From: Symbiodinium microadriaticum
Taxonomy: Eukaryota; Sar; Dinophyceae; Suessiales; Symbiodiniaceae
Assembly: GCA_001939145.1 (NCBI GenBank)
Contig: LSRX01000134.1
Span: forward strand, 181,081-245,080
DNA: 64,000 nt
Direction: 5' to 3'
The notes below the pieces were generated by a model. That model ran no database searches and was not told the origin of the DNA. It saw only the letters and a program-made list of their open reading frames with translations. Positions 1 through 11,534 of the stretch are shown in pieces (position 1 is the first letter of the stretch; the number at the start of each line of letters is the position of its first letter). A program made the position numbers and the translations under genes.

Positions 1-177
1 ACTCTAAACTCTTAACCCCGAGGAGTAGCTTCACCGAAAGGCCGCCCCCTAAACCCTAAACCCGAAACCCTAAACCCTAAAACCGAAACCCTAAACCCTG
101 AACCCTAAACCCTAAACCCGAACGAAAGCCCTTAGCCCCTATACCTGGACACGGTTTAGGGTTTCGGGTTTAGGGGC

Positions 178-240
178 TACCCAGAGAGCCCACTACCCCT
201 TAATCAAGGAATATACCTTATATTATAAGCCCCTTTAGGG
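178..240. mobile_element. MITE-like family M1, half copy
   Basis: Carries ACCCAGAGAGCCC, then CCCCTTAATCAAGGAATATA, the left arm seen in full copies at 32225 and 53040. The right arm is missing. Confidence 0.6.
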
Positions 241-283
241 GTTTCGGGTTTAGGGTTCCGGGGTTTCAGCGTTGCCACACTGC

Positions 284-333
284 CTGGTCTCGGGCTGAAT
301 CCACAGAGGCCGAGCTCCTCTTCGCTGAAGAGC
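284..333 (-). CDS. Candidate exon, unassigned
   Basis: G, then LFSEEELGLCGFSPRP, G, with CAG|G acceptor and |GCAGTG donor. The plus strand is also open here with a neat CAG acceptor and GT donor (270-350), so the strand is not certain. Confidence 0.3.
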
Positions 334-708
334 CTGGCTGCGGCGTCTCGGTTTAGGAGTTTAGGGCTTTAGGGCTTTAGGGTTTAGGGTTTCAGGGTTG
401 AGGGTTTTAGGGTTGAGGGTTTTAGGGTTTTGGGTTGTAGGGTTTGAGGGTTTAGGGCTTAGGGTTTAGGGTGGGGTTTAGGGTTTTTTTGAGTGAGACG
501 TCTTGCTTTTTGAAACACCGGCTCCCAAGGGCTCGTAGGGATTGTTTTTGCGAGTTTTACAGAATGTGAGTCAAGGGTGCTACATGGTTCGGTATGGTTT
601 ATGTAGGGCCTTGCACCGTTTTTAATACGTCCCTACCCCTCCCCGCCTTGCACCACCCCCCCTTAAGGGTATGTTAATACAGTTACATGGTCTACACAGG
701 TTTTACAC

Positions 709-824
709 CAGTCTTGTGGATGGCTTTGGGATATGGAGGCCCTGGCATTTCGGGACACTCCAGGCCAATCTCCCCCTGGGCCCGTGAGAGCCCGGGAAGC
801 CAATATCTGGAGGACCCTATGAAC
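709..824 (-). CDS. Candidate exon, unassigned
   Basis: G, then FIGSSRYWLPGLSRAQGEIG, then LECPEMPGPPYPKAIHKT, with GAG|G acceptor and |GTGTAA donor. The phase joins the previous candidate exon. No family recognised. Confidence 0.4.
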
Positions 825-949
825 CTCCCAAAACGGCAAACAACTGGTGTTAAGTTTAAGGGTTTAAGGCTTAGGGTTAAATCACTAGAGAATTTCAGAG
901 GCACTCTACCAACAAGCCATGAAACCAAGACCCTTGGATCTAAACCCGC

Positions 950-1023
950 CAGTGTCTGAGCCCGAGGTGCTCAAGGAGTGAGGATTGCCGTACAGATGCT
1001 TCTTCCTCATGGGCAGCAACGAA
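950..1023 (-). CDS. Candidate exon: SSLLEHLGLRHW
   Basis: FVAAHEEEASVRQSS, then LLEHLGLRH plus TG, before |GCGGGT. It ends like the exon at 2837-2925 (LGL, then W split as TG plus G). TG plus G of the next candidate exon restores Trp. Confidence 0.45.
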
Positions 1024-1654
1024 CTGGATTCTTTTTTTAAGTGCAAGGGCTTAGGGTTTCAGGGGAAATATTTCGACTGGCACCAAACCTATAATCACAA
1101 ATCATAGGCTACAGGTGTCAACAGATACCCAATTCGATACAGAAAACTGGCAGATACCCATGCACATTTAGAGCTTAAACCTAAACCCTAAGAGCATTGG
1201 CCCAAAACTAAAGCCCCCAAATCCTAATCTATCTATCACCCTAGACGCAAAGACTAATCGGTCTAGTACCCCTCAACCCTACGCCCAGAACCCTGCACCC
1301 TAAACGACGATCGTTTAGGGTCTAGGGCTGCGGAATCCTGGGAGCTCCCTTTCTTAGGGGTTCGAGGTTGAGGGGGTGTAGGTTTTGGGTTTTAGGGTTT
1401 AGGGGTGTTAGGGTCAAGGGTTCTATGTCTATGCATTGATGGTGGCTTTATGGTTAAGTTTGGGGTTGAGTGGTCCTTCTTTTTCGGACTGTAGGGTTTG
1501 GGTTTGAGGATTCAAAGGGGGCTGTCAGGCGGTGTTGCATACAGAAAACAGCAACCACACTCGTATGGACGCGTTGTGATACAGTATTCTTTGGAAACGA
1601 AGGGCATGGCTGCATATCTGTATGTAAGAGAAAGAGGGCGAAAAAGGGAGAGAG

Positions 1655-2126
1655 AGAGTATGTATGTATGTATGTATGTATGTATGTATGTATGTATGTA
1701 TGTATGTATGTATGTATGTATGTGGGAATGTATGATTGAATGAATGATTGAATGAATGACTGAGTGAGTGAGTGAGTGAGTGAGTGAATGAATGAATGAA
1801 TGAATGAGTGAATGAATGAATGAATGAATGAATGACTGAGTGAGTGAGTGAGTGAGTGAGTGAATGAATGAATGAATGAATGAGTGAATGAATGAATGAA
1901 TGAATGAATGAGTGAATGAATGAATGAATGAATGAATGAACGAACGAATGAATGAATGAATGAATGAATGAATTAATGAATGAATGAATGAATGTACGTG
2001 TCTATGCATATGTATATGTATATGTAGATGTAGATGTATATGTAGATGTATATGTATATGTTTGTATATATATATATATGTATATGTATANATGTAGATG
2101 TATATGTATATGTTTGTATATATATA

Positions 2127-2158
<32 letters not shown>

Positions 2159-2400
2159 CATGTATGTGTATGTATGTATATGCATGTGTATGTATGTACA
2201 TGTATGTATATGTATGCATACGTATGTATACGTATGTGTATGTGTGTGTGTGTGCGCACGCGCGTGCGTGCGTGCATGCGTGCGTGCGTGCGTGCATGCA
2301 TGTATGTATGTACGTATATGTAGGTATGTATGCATGGATGGATGTATGTACGTATGTATGCATGCAATGCATGCAAGCATGCATGTAAGCCTGTATGTAT
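1655..2400 (+). repeat. Compound tetranucleotide microsatellite
   Basis: TATG (1659-1725), then TGAA/TGAG (1735-1992), then TATG/TATA/TGCG (2000-2400). Frames through it encode only YVCM or HSFI strings. No gene. Confidence 0.95.
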
Positions 2401-2836
2401 GTACGGCGGTATGCAATGGGTGAATGATTACTATGGGCGACATACGCGACGCAATCATAAGCGCAGGTATGTGGGGCATACTATACTAGAAAATGATACA
2501 GGTGATGCAATCGGCAAACGGACAGCTAGAAACACCGAAGCAAGTTTCAGCAAGCAAGGACCCTGGCAGGAGGCTCCGCCCAAAATTTTCGGAAAGCCAC
2601 ACGCAACTCCGACAGCCATGGAAACACTTACAGACTCAGCTGTTTATATACCTGTCCATGAACCTTCAAGTATAGATCAAACCCCAACCATTGTGCTCAG
2701 ACTGGACGACGCATCCAAGAGCTTCGTGTCATAGGCACTTAAAACATAGAACAAGCCTTGAATAGGAACACAAGGAACCGAGGCTGTAAGCCCTTCCCCC
2801 AAACGCTCACCCATAAGCACAGACATGCAAAAACGC

Positions 2837-2925
2837 CATGTGTTCGGCAGTCCAAGTCCAAGAAACAAATCTGCAGCATGGGCATCGATCTGCGCATCGG
2901 TGTACAGACCGGAAGCTGCATAGTC
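2837..2925 (-). CDS. Candidate exon: AADLFLGLGLPNTW
   Basis: DYAASGLYTDAQIDAHAADL, then FLGLGLPNT plus TG, after AAG|G and before |GCGTTT. Resembles the converter helix AxxILxxLGLxxxxW. Clearly protein-like composition. Confidence 0.45.
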
Positions 2926-3639
2926 CTTGCCACCACATAGACCCTCAACCCCATTGCACAGACCTGTACTTGTACTATACTATGCCACCAAGCCCTTAGC
3001 CCTAAACCCTAAAACAGTTTAGGGTTTAGGGCCCCTGCATTCAACCCGGAACTAAAACCTAGGGTTTAGGAGTTTCTCGGTTCAGGGAAGATAGGGACCG
3101 ACTCTTCAGATTTCTAAAGCCTTTACACTTCAGAATTCCCCGGCCCCGCCGTGGCCATTCTCCACTTATGATAGAAGTTGGCTCCCGTACCATGAATGTT
3201 ACGACATAAAGTTTTATAGAGGTCTCAGTTTAAAGTCTACGTCCGCGGCTCCCCCAGGTTTCCCCTTCAAACAACGCATTCTCAATCGTACGATACTCAG
3301 TTCTGTGATATCAATCTTCCGGTACTTTGGAGATCAACAGAGTCCGAAGCTGAAAACCTGAGTGTCCGACATGCATGGGGCTATGCAGTAATTAAGACTA
3401 CGTGTCTTGCATTGATTCCACTTCTCAGTGACCAAACAACTCAAACCCACTGCTAAAACCAACCCCCAAAAGCTCAAAACCCAAATCCCCAACGCTTTAT
3501 CCCAAGACCCTATATACCTTAAATCCTTCACAAGCCCTAACGGAGCTTGAAGGCCTAAAGGACTCTTTGAAGGACTCCGTAACAACGAACCCCTCAACGG
3601 AATCCTTAGCCCTCAAGCTCTTGCAGGCACACGAAATCA

Positions 3640-4160
3640 CAACGCTTAACCCTCAACCCTAAACCCCGAAACCCTAAACCGACTTAACGGAAACCCTAAA
3701 ATCCTGAGCCCACAGCCCTAAGACTCTCATTGTAAAGCCTTGCCCTAAAACCCTACCCTTAAGACCCTAAAACCCGAAACACCTTAAGGCCTTAAGAAGC
3801 CCTAAAGTTTCAAAGCCTTAAAGCCTCAAGAAGCCCTAAAGCTCTAAAACCTGAAAGCCTTAAGAAGCCCTAAAGCTCTAAAGCCTTAACCCTAAACCCT
3901 AAACCCGAAGTACCCTAAACCCTAAGTGCCCTAAACCCTAAGAACCCCAAACCCTAAGTACCCAAAACCCCAAACCCTAAACCCTAAGTACCCTAAACCC
4001 TTAAGCACCCAAAACCCCAAAACCCCAAACCCTAAGTACCCTAAACCCTAAGTACCCTACGTACCCTACGTAAGTACCCTAGGTACCCTAAGCACCCTAA
4101 AAAACCCTAAACACCTAAAAGCCCTAAACCCTAAACCCCAAACCCCAAACCGTTAAGTAC
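3640..4160 (-). repeat. CCCTAAA-type block
   Basis: Degenerate CCCTAAA with a CCCTAAGTAC variant. Ends at the donor of the candidate exon 4161-4216. Confidence 0.85.
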
Positions 4161-4216
4161 CCTAAAGATCGGAAGGTCCAAGTAGACGTCGCCCTGGAGT
4201 CGGCTCCCGAGCTCTC
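4161..4216 (-). CDS. Candidate exon: LQGDVYLDLPIFR
   Basis: GA, then ELGSRLQGDVYLDLPIFR, between TTAG|G and |GTACTT. Weakly like the LGxTKVFLR segment at the end of the motor. Unproven. Confidence 0.35.
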
Positions 4217-5109
4217 CTAAGGCTTGGGCTTAGCTTGATCAGAGGGTTTAGGACTAGGTTATTGTTATTATTTATTATTATTTTTTGTTGGGGGGGGTTA
4301 AGGTTTATAGGGTTGAGGGTTTAGGGCTAGGGTTTAAGGTTTAGGGGTTTGGGGTTTAGGGTTTTAGGGTTTAGGGTTTTAAGGCTTAGGGTTTAGGCCC
4401 AAAAACACCATCCTTGCTATGGTGCTGGGGACCTAATTCCACAATGGTGGGTTTGGGGTTTAGAGTTTTGGAGGAGACCCAGGACACCTCAACTGCAGTT
4501 TAAAGTGATCTCATATCCCTCATTTACAGGATTAGATTAGAAGATGCAAGGTCCAAAGAACCTGTAGGGTTTCTTTAAGGGTTCCTTTAAAGGTTTACGG
4601 TTTCGGGTTCCTTGAAGTTCCTGAGTACCTGTACAGGAGTTTACCTGCTTCTGCACTACAAGCCCTGTGTGTGAAAGCTGTCCTATTGAAGGCCTGTCTA
4701 TATATACATTGTTTTACATATATATATATATATATATACATTTATATACCCATATATGTGTGTGTATATATATATATGTCTGTCTCCCTCTCTCTCTTCA
4801 GTTTATAGTCTCGGTTTTGGGGCAGGCGGCAATCGATAGTTTTTATGGGCTGGAGGCACCATTTATTCGCGTGCCCCTATCTCGTTGGCTCAAGGTTAGT
4901 ACTGGCAGAAAGTCCCTATGCCGTTCGAGTTCAGATAAAACTACGTCGGTTCATATATGCTTGATCTCTCGTTGAGCAACGCCCCAATGTCATTCCCCTA
5001 GCAGAGCGAGTTCCGACCACAACAATACTACTACCGATGAACAATTGCAGCATCATTGCTCACATAAACGCAGTCGCCCGTAGGTGTACATATATTGCCA
5101 TAAACTGCA

Positions 5110-5365
5110 CATATTTAAAATTTACACACACACATGACATTCGTGCGTACGTACAACGTACATACATACATATATACATACATACATACATACATACATA
5201 CAGACGGACGGACGGACGGACAGACAGACATACACACATCCAAACATAGTTCCATCCATCCGTCCATCCATCCATCGATCCATCCATCGATCCATCCATC
5301 GATCCATCCATCCATCCATCCATGCATGCATGAATGCGTACATATGCATGTGTGTATATATATAT
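5110..5365 (+). repeat. ATAC / GGAC / CATC microsatellite
   Basis: CATA, then GGAC, then CATC units in series. No gene. Confidence 0.9.
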
Positions 5366-5427
5366 ACACACATATAGTTGCATACAGGCGTGGTAAAAAA
5401 TACTGCACGTTTCGCTTTAACCAAAAC

Positions 5428-5505
5428 CCGCTAACCACCTCAAGCACAAACTCATCGCCACCACGGCGCTTTGCACGAACCCTTCGAAGTCTGCCATGCC
5501 GTATC
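5428..5505 (-). CDS. Candidate myosin converter exon
   Basis: GA, then [38 protein letters not shown] resembles the converter motif GYPxRxxFxEFxxRY. Acceptor CAG|G; the donor may be GT (|GTTTTGG) or an earlier GC. Confidence 0.45.
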
Positions 5506-6005
5506 CTGTCCCACCGAGATGTAGGGTTTAGGATTTAGGGGTTTAGGGTTTAGGGGTTTAGGGTTTAGGGGTTCCTAGTACCTAAAACCCATCGGTCATC
5601 TAAGGGCTCGTGTCTCGTCTTCGCGATTCAGCATTTCTGGGCCTTTTTTTCAACTCAGGATCATGGCACAACCAAGGAAAACACACAACACATCGCGACA
5701 ATCCTCTGCACATGCGCAAAAAGAAACAACCAACCCCTAAACCCTAAACCCCTAAACCCTAAACCCGAAAATCTCTAGAAGTTCCTTAACAGCCAAGCGT
5801 GAGGTGCTCAAGACCGTCAAGCCATAAAGGGGCCATAAGCCCTATATTCTCTCAAAAGCCGTACATTATCCTAAACCCTAAGCCCCAAGCCCTAAACCCA
5901 AACTCAAAACCACTAAACTCACTAAACCCCTAAACCCCCTAAGCCCTTCACCCCTACACCCCTACACCCCTAAACCCCTAAACCCTAAACCCCTAAATCC
6001 CTCTC

Positions 6006-6072
6006 CCCGGCCGTAGGTGCCATTTTGAGCTTGCTGGAAGGCCGCACGGTCGGCCGCGCAGACAAGCTCCGA
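6006..6072 (-). CDS. Candidate exon, unassigned
   Basis: SELVCAADRAAFQQAQNGTY, then GR. Good codon quality, AAG acceptor, possible GA donor. Lies between candidate motor exons but matches no myosin motif I can name. Confidence 0.3.
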
Positions 6073-6297
6073 CTTGGTTCACGAAGACATACTTGAGACT
6101 CCAACCCCTGCAGATCAACAAATAACCATATATTCACAGCACATGAATAATAACCACAATAAGCATAACACCGGTTTTAGTAATGCTAAAACCTTAATCA
6201 TAATAGTGGTAGTCATGGCAAGAATACAACCTAACATTTAAAGTGATGCCAAATGTTACATAGAGTGGAATCTGTAAGTACACGGGGTGGGTCGCCT

Positions 6298-6582
6298 CCG
6301 TTTGTCTGTTTGCCTGCCTGCCTGTCTGTCTGTCTGTCTCTGTCTGTCAGTCAGTCTGTCTGTCTGTCTGTCTGGCGATATACCGATCTTGTCTGCCTAT
6401 CTCTCGTCATGTATGCAAGGATGGACGGATGGCTGGATGGACAGACGATGGGAAGGAGGGAGGGAGGGAGGGAGCCTATCTCTCGTCATGTATGCAAGGA
6501 TGGACGGATGGCTGGATGGACAGACGATGGGAAGGAGGGAGGGAGGGAGGGAGGGAGGGAGGGAGGNGAGGGAGGGAGGCTA
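6298..6582 (+). repeat. TCTG and GGGA microsatellites with an 80-bp duplication
   Basis: TCTG run at 6310-6375. The segment from GCCTATCTCTCGTCATGTAT to the GGGA run occurs twice (6395 and 6476). Confidence 0.9.
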
Positions 6583-6685
6583 AGTCCGCAAATAAACTTC
6601 AGCCCAAAACAATTAAACTCCTCTCGCGACCAACTCAACAATAAACTCCAGACATTACCTCATGCCCAAATCATCTGAACCCCAA

Positions 6686-6689
<4 letters not shown>

Positions 6690-6774
<85 letters not shown>

Positions 6775-6830
6775 TTATTATTATTAGTAGTAGTAGTTGT
6801 AGTTGTCGTGGTGGTGGTGGCAGTCTAAAT
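6690..6830 (+). repeat. CTA / GTA / GTGGTG microsatellite
   Basis: ACT repeats with inverted AGT repeats after 6780. No gene. Confidence 0.9.
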
Positions 6831-6880
6831 CCCGAACTCCAAACCCTGCACCAGTCAACTGTTCACAAGCAAGACTTCAC

Positions 6881-6941
6881 AGGTGCAGGAAGGACACCAG
6901 AATGCCCAGCAGCCCCAGGCGCAGGCGGAGCATGGCAGACT
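6881..6941 (-). CDS. Candidate myosin exon: SAMLRLRLGLLGIL
   Basis: AG, then SAMLRLRLGLLGILVSFLH, CT. Aligns with SxMFRxQLxxLMxxLxxTxPH before the RCxKPN motif. It follows a strong pyrimidine tract and CAG acceptor and has a GT donor (|GTGAAG). Out of context it could pass for a signal peptide starting at an ATG (6931-6933), but order and phase favour myosin. Confidence 0.5.
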
Positions 6942-7051
6942 CTGAAAGAGCGAAAAAAGCTGGCTTAAGGCTTCTGGCTTATGCTTTAGGTGAGTTCCTG
7001 AAACCCTAAACACTTAGCAAGGCTTTTGCGCTCCCATCATCCAGGTCTTGC

Positions 7052-7088
7052 CCTCGAGGGTTTTGAGGACTTCGGACGATGAAGCTCC
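7052..7088 (-). CDS. Candidate myosin exon: SSSEVLKTLE
   Basis: GASSSEVLKTLE plus G after AAG|G and before |GCAAGA. Fits the position of LLxSSSNPxxxxLF after the HYAG segment. The phase joins the next candidate exon. Confidence 0.5.
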
Positions 7089-7177
7089 CTTGGGGTCGAA
7101 ATGATAGACAGGGTTTAGGGCTTAAGGGATTTAGGCTTGGGACATGTATCGACAAGGATATGGTCATAGTCGTGGTT

Positions 7178-7327
7178 CTAGTCGTCGTGGACAGAACTTT
7201 CTGGGGTAGATTGACCGCGGCGGTTAGTCCTTGTCTTAGCGTTGCCTTTGGACACAAGGGCTGGCGGTGTGTAGCTCGTCATGTCATGTGGGGGATGCTC
7301 TCTCACCTCAGAAGTACGTGCAGCTAC
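7178..7327 (-). CDS. Unassigned open frame
   Basis: 49 codons after a CTCAG acceptor, reading VAARTSEVREHPPHDMTSY, then LVSKGNAKTRTNRRGQSTPE, ending at TAG. Basic and Ser/Thr rich. No match to the motor. Could be a loop, an alternative exon or noncoding. Confidence 0.2.
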   Translation of the reverse strand, partial: VAARTSEVREHPPHDMTSYTPPALVSKGNAKTRTNRRGQSTPESSVHDD

Positions 7328-7715
7328 CTGAGCTAATAACATTGCAGATGCCCCAAACCCTAAACCCTAGACCCTAGACCCCAAACCCTAATGTGTTCAG
7401 GTGGGATGTTGGGTTCCGGGTTAAAAGGCCCGCAGGTTTTTCGGGAGTTCGAGTGGTCAGATTTGTGAGGGTTGAGTCCAAGGTGCGGACTGGACTCAGA
7501 ACCTTCTCCCGTCGTAAGCAGAAGATATGCACTGATCGAGACCATGATGCTGTCCCTAAAGCCCCCTTTTCTCCTCTACCCCTAAGCCATAAATACATAA
7601 AGAAAATGTAGTACATATTGTATATATATACGCACATACATGTGTACATGTCTCTGTTTAAACCTGTATACATATACACTCGGATATAGATATAGATATG
7701 TGCGTATACATACAC

Positions 7716-7759
7716 CCTCGTTCATGGTGATTGCCTCAGTGCCAAATGTGATGTGGTGT
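7716..7759 (-). CDS. Tentative myosin exon: ITFGTEAITMNE
   Basis: HHITFGTEAITMNE between a CAG acceptor and a GT donor. Aligns loosely with VxYxTEGFLxKNxD, which should follow FGIRHFAGD. The phase does not fit the previous exon cleanly. Confidence 0.3.
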
Positions 7760-8016
7760 CTGCCGGAACGCGGGTCACAGTCTCGCCAACGAACACTCAC
7801 AAACCTGAACCCCGAATGCACACCCTGAACCCCAAACCCGAAATCCCTAGTTCCTAAGCCAGGCATCTTCAACCCCGAACCAGATCTAGCTAAACCGTCT
7901 GTACATATGGACACGAGACATCAATCTAACCCCACACTTCAACAGCGTCGGCTTTACCTGAACCCCAGAGAACAAAGCCCCCAAGCACTTGCAGCCGAAG
8001 ACGTGCAAGGGAGAAC

Positions 8017-8077
8017 GTCTCCCGCGAAGTGTCGGATGCCAAACTTGCCGCCCCCGGAGATCTTGGGTACGATCAAC
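8017..8077 (-). CDS. Myosin exon: FGIRHFAGD
   Basis: G, then LIVPKISGGGKFGIRHFAGD, matching FxxxHYAGxVxY of the lower 50K domain. Acceptor CAG|G. The donor is read as GT (|GTTCTC); a later GT donor (|GTAAAG) would extend the frame with non-myosin residues. Confidence 0.93.
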
Positions 8078-8461
8078 CTGAAGTATCCACAAGGGATACT
8101 ACACGGTTCGAGACAGACAGGGCTCTATGGCTTAGTGCTCAGCGCTGCGGGTCTAGGGTTTCGGATTCAAGCTGAAGGAATTTAAAGGCTGACACCTATC
8201 CCGAAAGAGCTCGGAGTTTTGAATCTGTTTGCTTTCTTGCATTTTTATACGTAGGGCGTGCAGACCTTGTAGGGAGGATTCCCCCTTTGGGGTTCGGAAA
8301 GTGTTGCCCCTTCTGCCAGCATACTTACGACACCGCTACACTTTGAAGAAAGCATCTACTTACCACAGGGATTGTCCCTCCCTCAGCCAGAACTAGTCTG
8401 GAAGGCTCACAGGGCGTCGTCACAAAAGCCTTGGGCCGACAAGCAAAGCTGAGCCTCTTGC

Positions 8462-8490
8462 CGAGCATGCTTTTCGTGCGCCTTGAACAC
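8462..8490 (-). CDS. Myosin microexon: VFKAHEKHAR
   Basis: 29 nt, VFKAHEKHA plus CG; CG plus G of the next exon gives Arg. Fits LxxxHxKHPRF. Acceptor AGAG|G, donor |GCAAGAG. Confidence 0.92.
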
Positions 8491-8704
8491 CTCTGCAGAG
8501 TCTCGCTAAGGGTGTGGGGTTTAGGAAGTTTAGGATATCCTAAATAAACCCTACATCAGTGCAGAGACACTCCACCACTGGCCCAGCCGTTAGAGCAGAT
8601 TCGATGTACGCGACAAGCAATCATGAAGGGGATGTGTTGACGGTCCAGGCAGTGTCCAAAAGCGACAACGACAACCGACCAGCGATAGTAGTTGTACGTG
8701 TAGT

Positions 8705-9136
8705 ACTAAGTCGTAGTAGTAGTAGTAGTAGTAGTAGCAGCAGCAGTAGTAGCAGTAGTAGTGGTGGTGGTGGTGGTGGTGGTGGTGATGGTGGTGGTGG
8801 TGGTGGTGGTGGTAGTGGCGGTGGTGGTGGTGGTAGTGGTAGCGGTAGCGGTAGCGGTAGCGGTAACGGTAGTGGTAGTGGTGGTAGTAGTAGGAGTAGC
8901 AGCAGTAGTAGTAGTCGTAGTCGTCGTCGTAGTAGTCGTAGTGCTGATCGTGGTTGGGTTACTACACCACTACCACTACCACTACCACTACCACTACCAC
9001 TACCACTACCACTACCACTACCACTACCACGACCACTACCACTACCACGACCACGACCACGACCACGACCACTACCACTACCACTACCACTACCACTACC
9101 ACTACCACTACCACTATCACTATCACTATCACTATC

Positions 9137-9173
<37 letters not shown>

Positions 9174-9627
9174 CTACTACTACTACTACTACTGCTGCTA
9201 CTACTGCTACTACTGCTACTACTGCTACTACTGCTACTGCTACTACTACTACTACTACTACTACTAGTACTAGTACTAGTACTAGTACTAGTACTAGTAC
9301 TAGTACTAGTACTAGTACTAGTACTAGTACTAGTACTANNNNNNNNNNNNNNNNNNNNNNNNNNNNNNNNNNNNNNNNNNNNNNNNNNNNNNNNNNNNNN
9401 NNNNNNNNNNNNNNNNNNNNNNNNNNNNNNNNNNNNNNNNNNNNNNNNNNNNNNNNNNNNNNNNNNNNNNNNNNNNNNNNNNNNNNNNNNNNNNNNNNNN
9501 NNNNNNNNNNNNNNNNNNNNNNNNNNNNNNNNNNNNNNNNNNNNNNNNNNNNNNNNNNNNNNNNNNNNNNNNNNNNNNNNNNNNNNNNNNNNNNNNNCTA
9601 CTACTACTACTACTACTACTACTGCTT

Positions 9628-9671
<44 letters not shown>

Positions 9672-9895
9672 GCTTCTACTACTACTACTACTACTACTAC
9701 TGCTACTCCTCCTACTCCTACTCCTACTCCTCCTACTCCTACTCCTACTCCCTCTCCTACTCCTACTCCTACTCCTACTCCTACTCCTACTCCTACTCCT
9801 ACTCCTACTCCTACTCCTACTCCTACTCCTACTCCGACTCCCACTCCCACTCCCACTCCCACTCCCCCTCCCGCTCCCACTCCCACTCCCACTCC

Positions 9896-9928
<33 letters not shown>

Positions 9929-9995
9929 TACTACGACTACTGCTGCAACTACTGCTCCTGCTAGTACTACTACTACTGCTGTTACTACCACAACT
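8705..9995 (+). repeat. Trinucleotide and hexanucleotide mega-microsatellite
   Basis: GTA, GTG, CACTAC, TACTAG, ACT and CTACTC units in series around a 259-base gap (9339-9597). All frames stay open, so long apparent proteins here are artefacts. Lies in the intron between exons 10443 and 8490. Confidence 0.95.
9339..9597. other. Assembly gap (259 N)
   Basis: Lies within trinucleotide repeats, so the size may be unreliable. Confidence 1.
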
Positions 9996-10442
9996 ATAAA
10001 ATCGCACTAACGCTTGAAGAAGCAGGAAACCGCACACAATACAAATACTACTAATAATAGCAAACAAGAGCTCCAATCGAAGTGTCTGCCTCGTCTTTGC
10101 TTGCCGCAAGGACGTGAGCTTAGAGACGTTTTAGCACGAGCAAGGACCTGCACCAGCTCTTGTGAGCTGATGAGAAAGTCACCCCACCGCTTTTTGCCTG
10201 ACCTGGCATTCACAAATACATGAGACGAAACAAGCCATAATTCCAGAACTATGAGCCCCCCTCCCCCATTCTCGCTAAACCAGATGCACTACTGTCCAAC
10301 CCAGAACCCTAAACCCTAAACACCTAAACCCTAAACCCCTAAACCCTAAACCCCTAAACTCTAAATTCTAAACCCTAAACCCAGAATCCCTGAAGCGCTG
10401 TCCCGAAACCCGTCAGGCTTGTAGACCCCAACGCAGCTCGGC

Positions 10443-10469
10443 CTTGCTGATGAAGGTTTGGTCCGTAGC
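10443..10469 (-). CDS. Myosin microexon: ATDQTFISK
   Basis: Nine codons, phase 0 on both sides, matching GTDxTFxxKL. Acceptor CAG|G, donor |GCCGAG. The following intron contains the trinucleotide block and the first gap. Confidence 0.92.
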
Positions 10470-10599
10470 CTGTGGGTTTAGGATTTAGGGTTTCGGGGTT
10501 TAGGGTTTAGGATTTAGGGTTAGGCAAAACATTCCATGTAAAATGTAAAGTCAGGGCAACGAGGTAGGCAGCCAGGTAGGCGGGCATGTAGTATGTGTG

Positions 10600-10760
10600 T
10601 ATGATCATGTCTGTATGTATGTATGTATGTATGCATGTATGCATGTATGCATGTATGCATGTATGCATGCATGTATGCATGTATGTATGTATGTATGTAT
10701 GTATCTTTGTATATATGTATGTATGTATGTATGTACGTATGTATGTATGTATGTATGGAG
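10600..10760 (+). repeat. TATG/CATG microsatellite
   Basis: ATGT and ATGC units. No gene. Confidence 0.9.
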
Positions 10761-11034
10761 GTTTCTTAGTTCTTGCATGCATGTGGATAGACACGAGGTC
10801 CAGACTTGTCCAGATGTACAGCAAGTTATGTGCACACATAGAACTTAGGGATAGAGCCAGGGAGACAAAGGGGCGGAGGCAGCCATTGAGACCCGTCTAA
10901 AAGAAGGGTTTAGGGTTTAGGGTGTTGTTGAGTTGCTGTTCAAGCTGCACGGGTCTGAGGGAACAAGCAGCGAAGGCTTCGGGGGTAGGACCTGGGGCTT
11001 GGAGTAAGGGNNNGGGGGGGGGTTTAGAACTATC

Positions 11035-11036
11035 AA

Positions 11037-11075
<39 letters not shown>

Positions 11076-11120
11076 ATCATATCATCATCACCACCATCAC
11101 CATCATCATCATCATCATGC
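11035..11120 (+). repeat. ATC microsatellite
   Basis: CATCAT run following NNN at 11011-11013. Confidence 0.9.
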
Positions 11121-11490
11121 AATGTCGCGATGGGATGATGAAAGTTTTGACGGCGATGGCTAGCCTATGTGGCGAACATCTGGCCGTGGTAAAGATGGCG
11201 ATAGGAACTACATATGACATAAGTAGCGATTCTGAACCACTGCATCCACTTTGCTCAAAAGTCGGGCAGCCGCGATAAACAGATGAGCTCTAAACTATTC
11301 GACACTGCTGATTCTACCTGTGATAGCTACACTGTCCTCACTCGCCAAAGAGAGAAGAACAAACATCTCTAAACCCTATACTCTAGTTTAGGGTTTAGGG
11401 TTCAGGGTTTAGGGGTTTGGGGTTTAGGGGTCTAGGGTTTAGGAGTTTAGGGGTTTAGGGTTTAGGGGTTTAGGGTAACACCCTGACCGC

Positions 11491-11534
11491 CTTGGGCATT
11501 GACACCTCTTCATCGAGCACGGACAGGATGCCAC
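11491..11534 (-). CDS. Myosin exon: GILSVLDEEVSMPK
   Basis: GT, then GILSVLDEEVSMPK, matching GILSLLDEExxxPK. Acceptor CAG|G, donor |GCGGTC, which gives MPKATDQTF with the next exon. An alternative GT donor three bases on would insert one Ala. Confidence 0.95.

Larger units (their letters stand above)
40..475. repeat. Telomere-like block, both orientations
   Basis: CCCTAAA units on the left (48-120) and TTTAGGG variants on the right (150-475), with a half M1 element and one candidate exon between. Confidence 0.85.

Noticed and set aside
40..475. A true chromosome end
   Set aside because: Telomere-like units are degenerate, in both orientations, and recur through the whole window, so this is interstitial repeat and not a telomere.
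1512..2479. Long HSFIHSFIH and YVCMYVCM open frames
   Set aside because: Pure tetranucleotide repeat translation on both strands.
4802..4894. Plus-strand exon-like piece (FIVSVLGQAAIDSFYGLEAP) with a strong pyrimidine tract, CAG acceptor and GT donor
   Set aside because: It is on the opposite strand within the minus-strand gene, its pyrimidine tract grades from a microsatellite, and codon third positions are not biased. Possible but not supported enough.
8559..10010. A 483-codon open frame of Ser/Gly, Leu/Pro and Thr/Pro repeats
   Set aside because: It is microsatellite read through a gap; all frames on both strands stay open and no unique protein sequence is present.
10007..10213. Minus-strand frame with DFLISSQELVQVLARA, like the myosin LLxxxxEELxxALT motif
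   Set aside because: Its position is out of order: it lies after the LLDEE and TDQTF exons, and the phases join without it.
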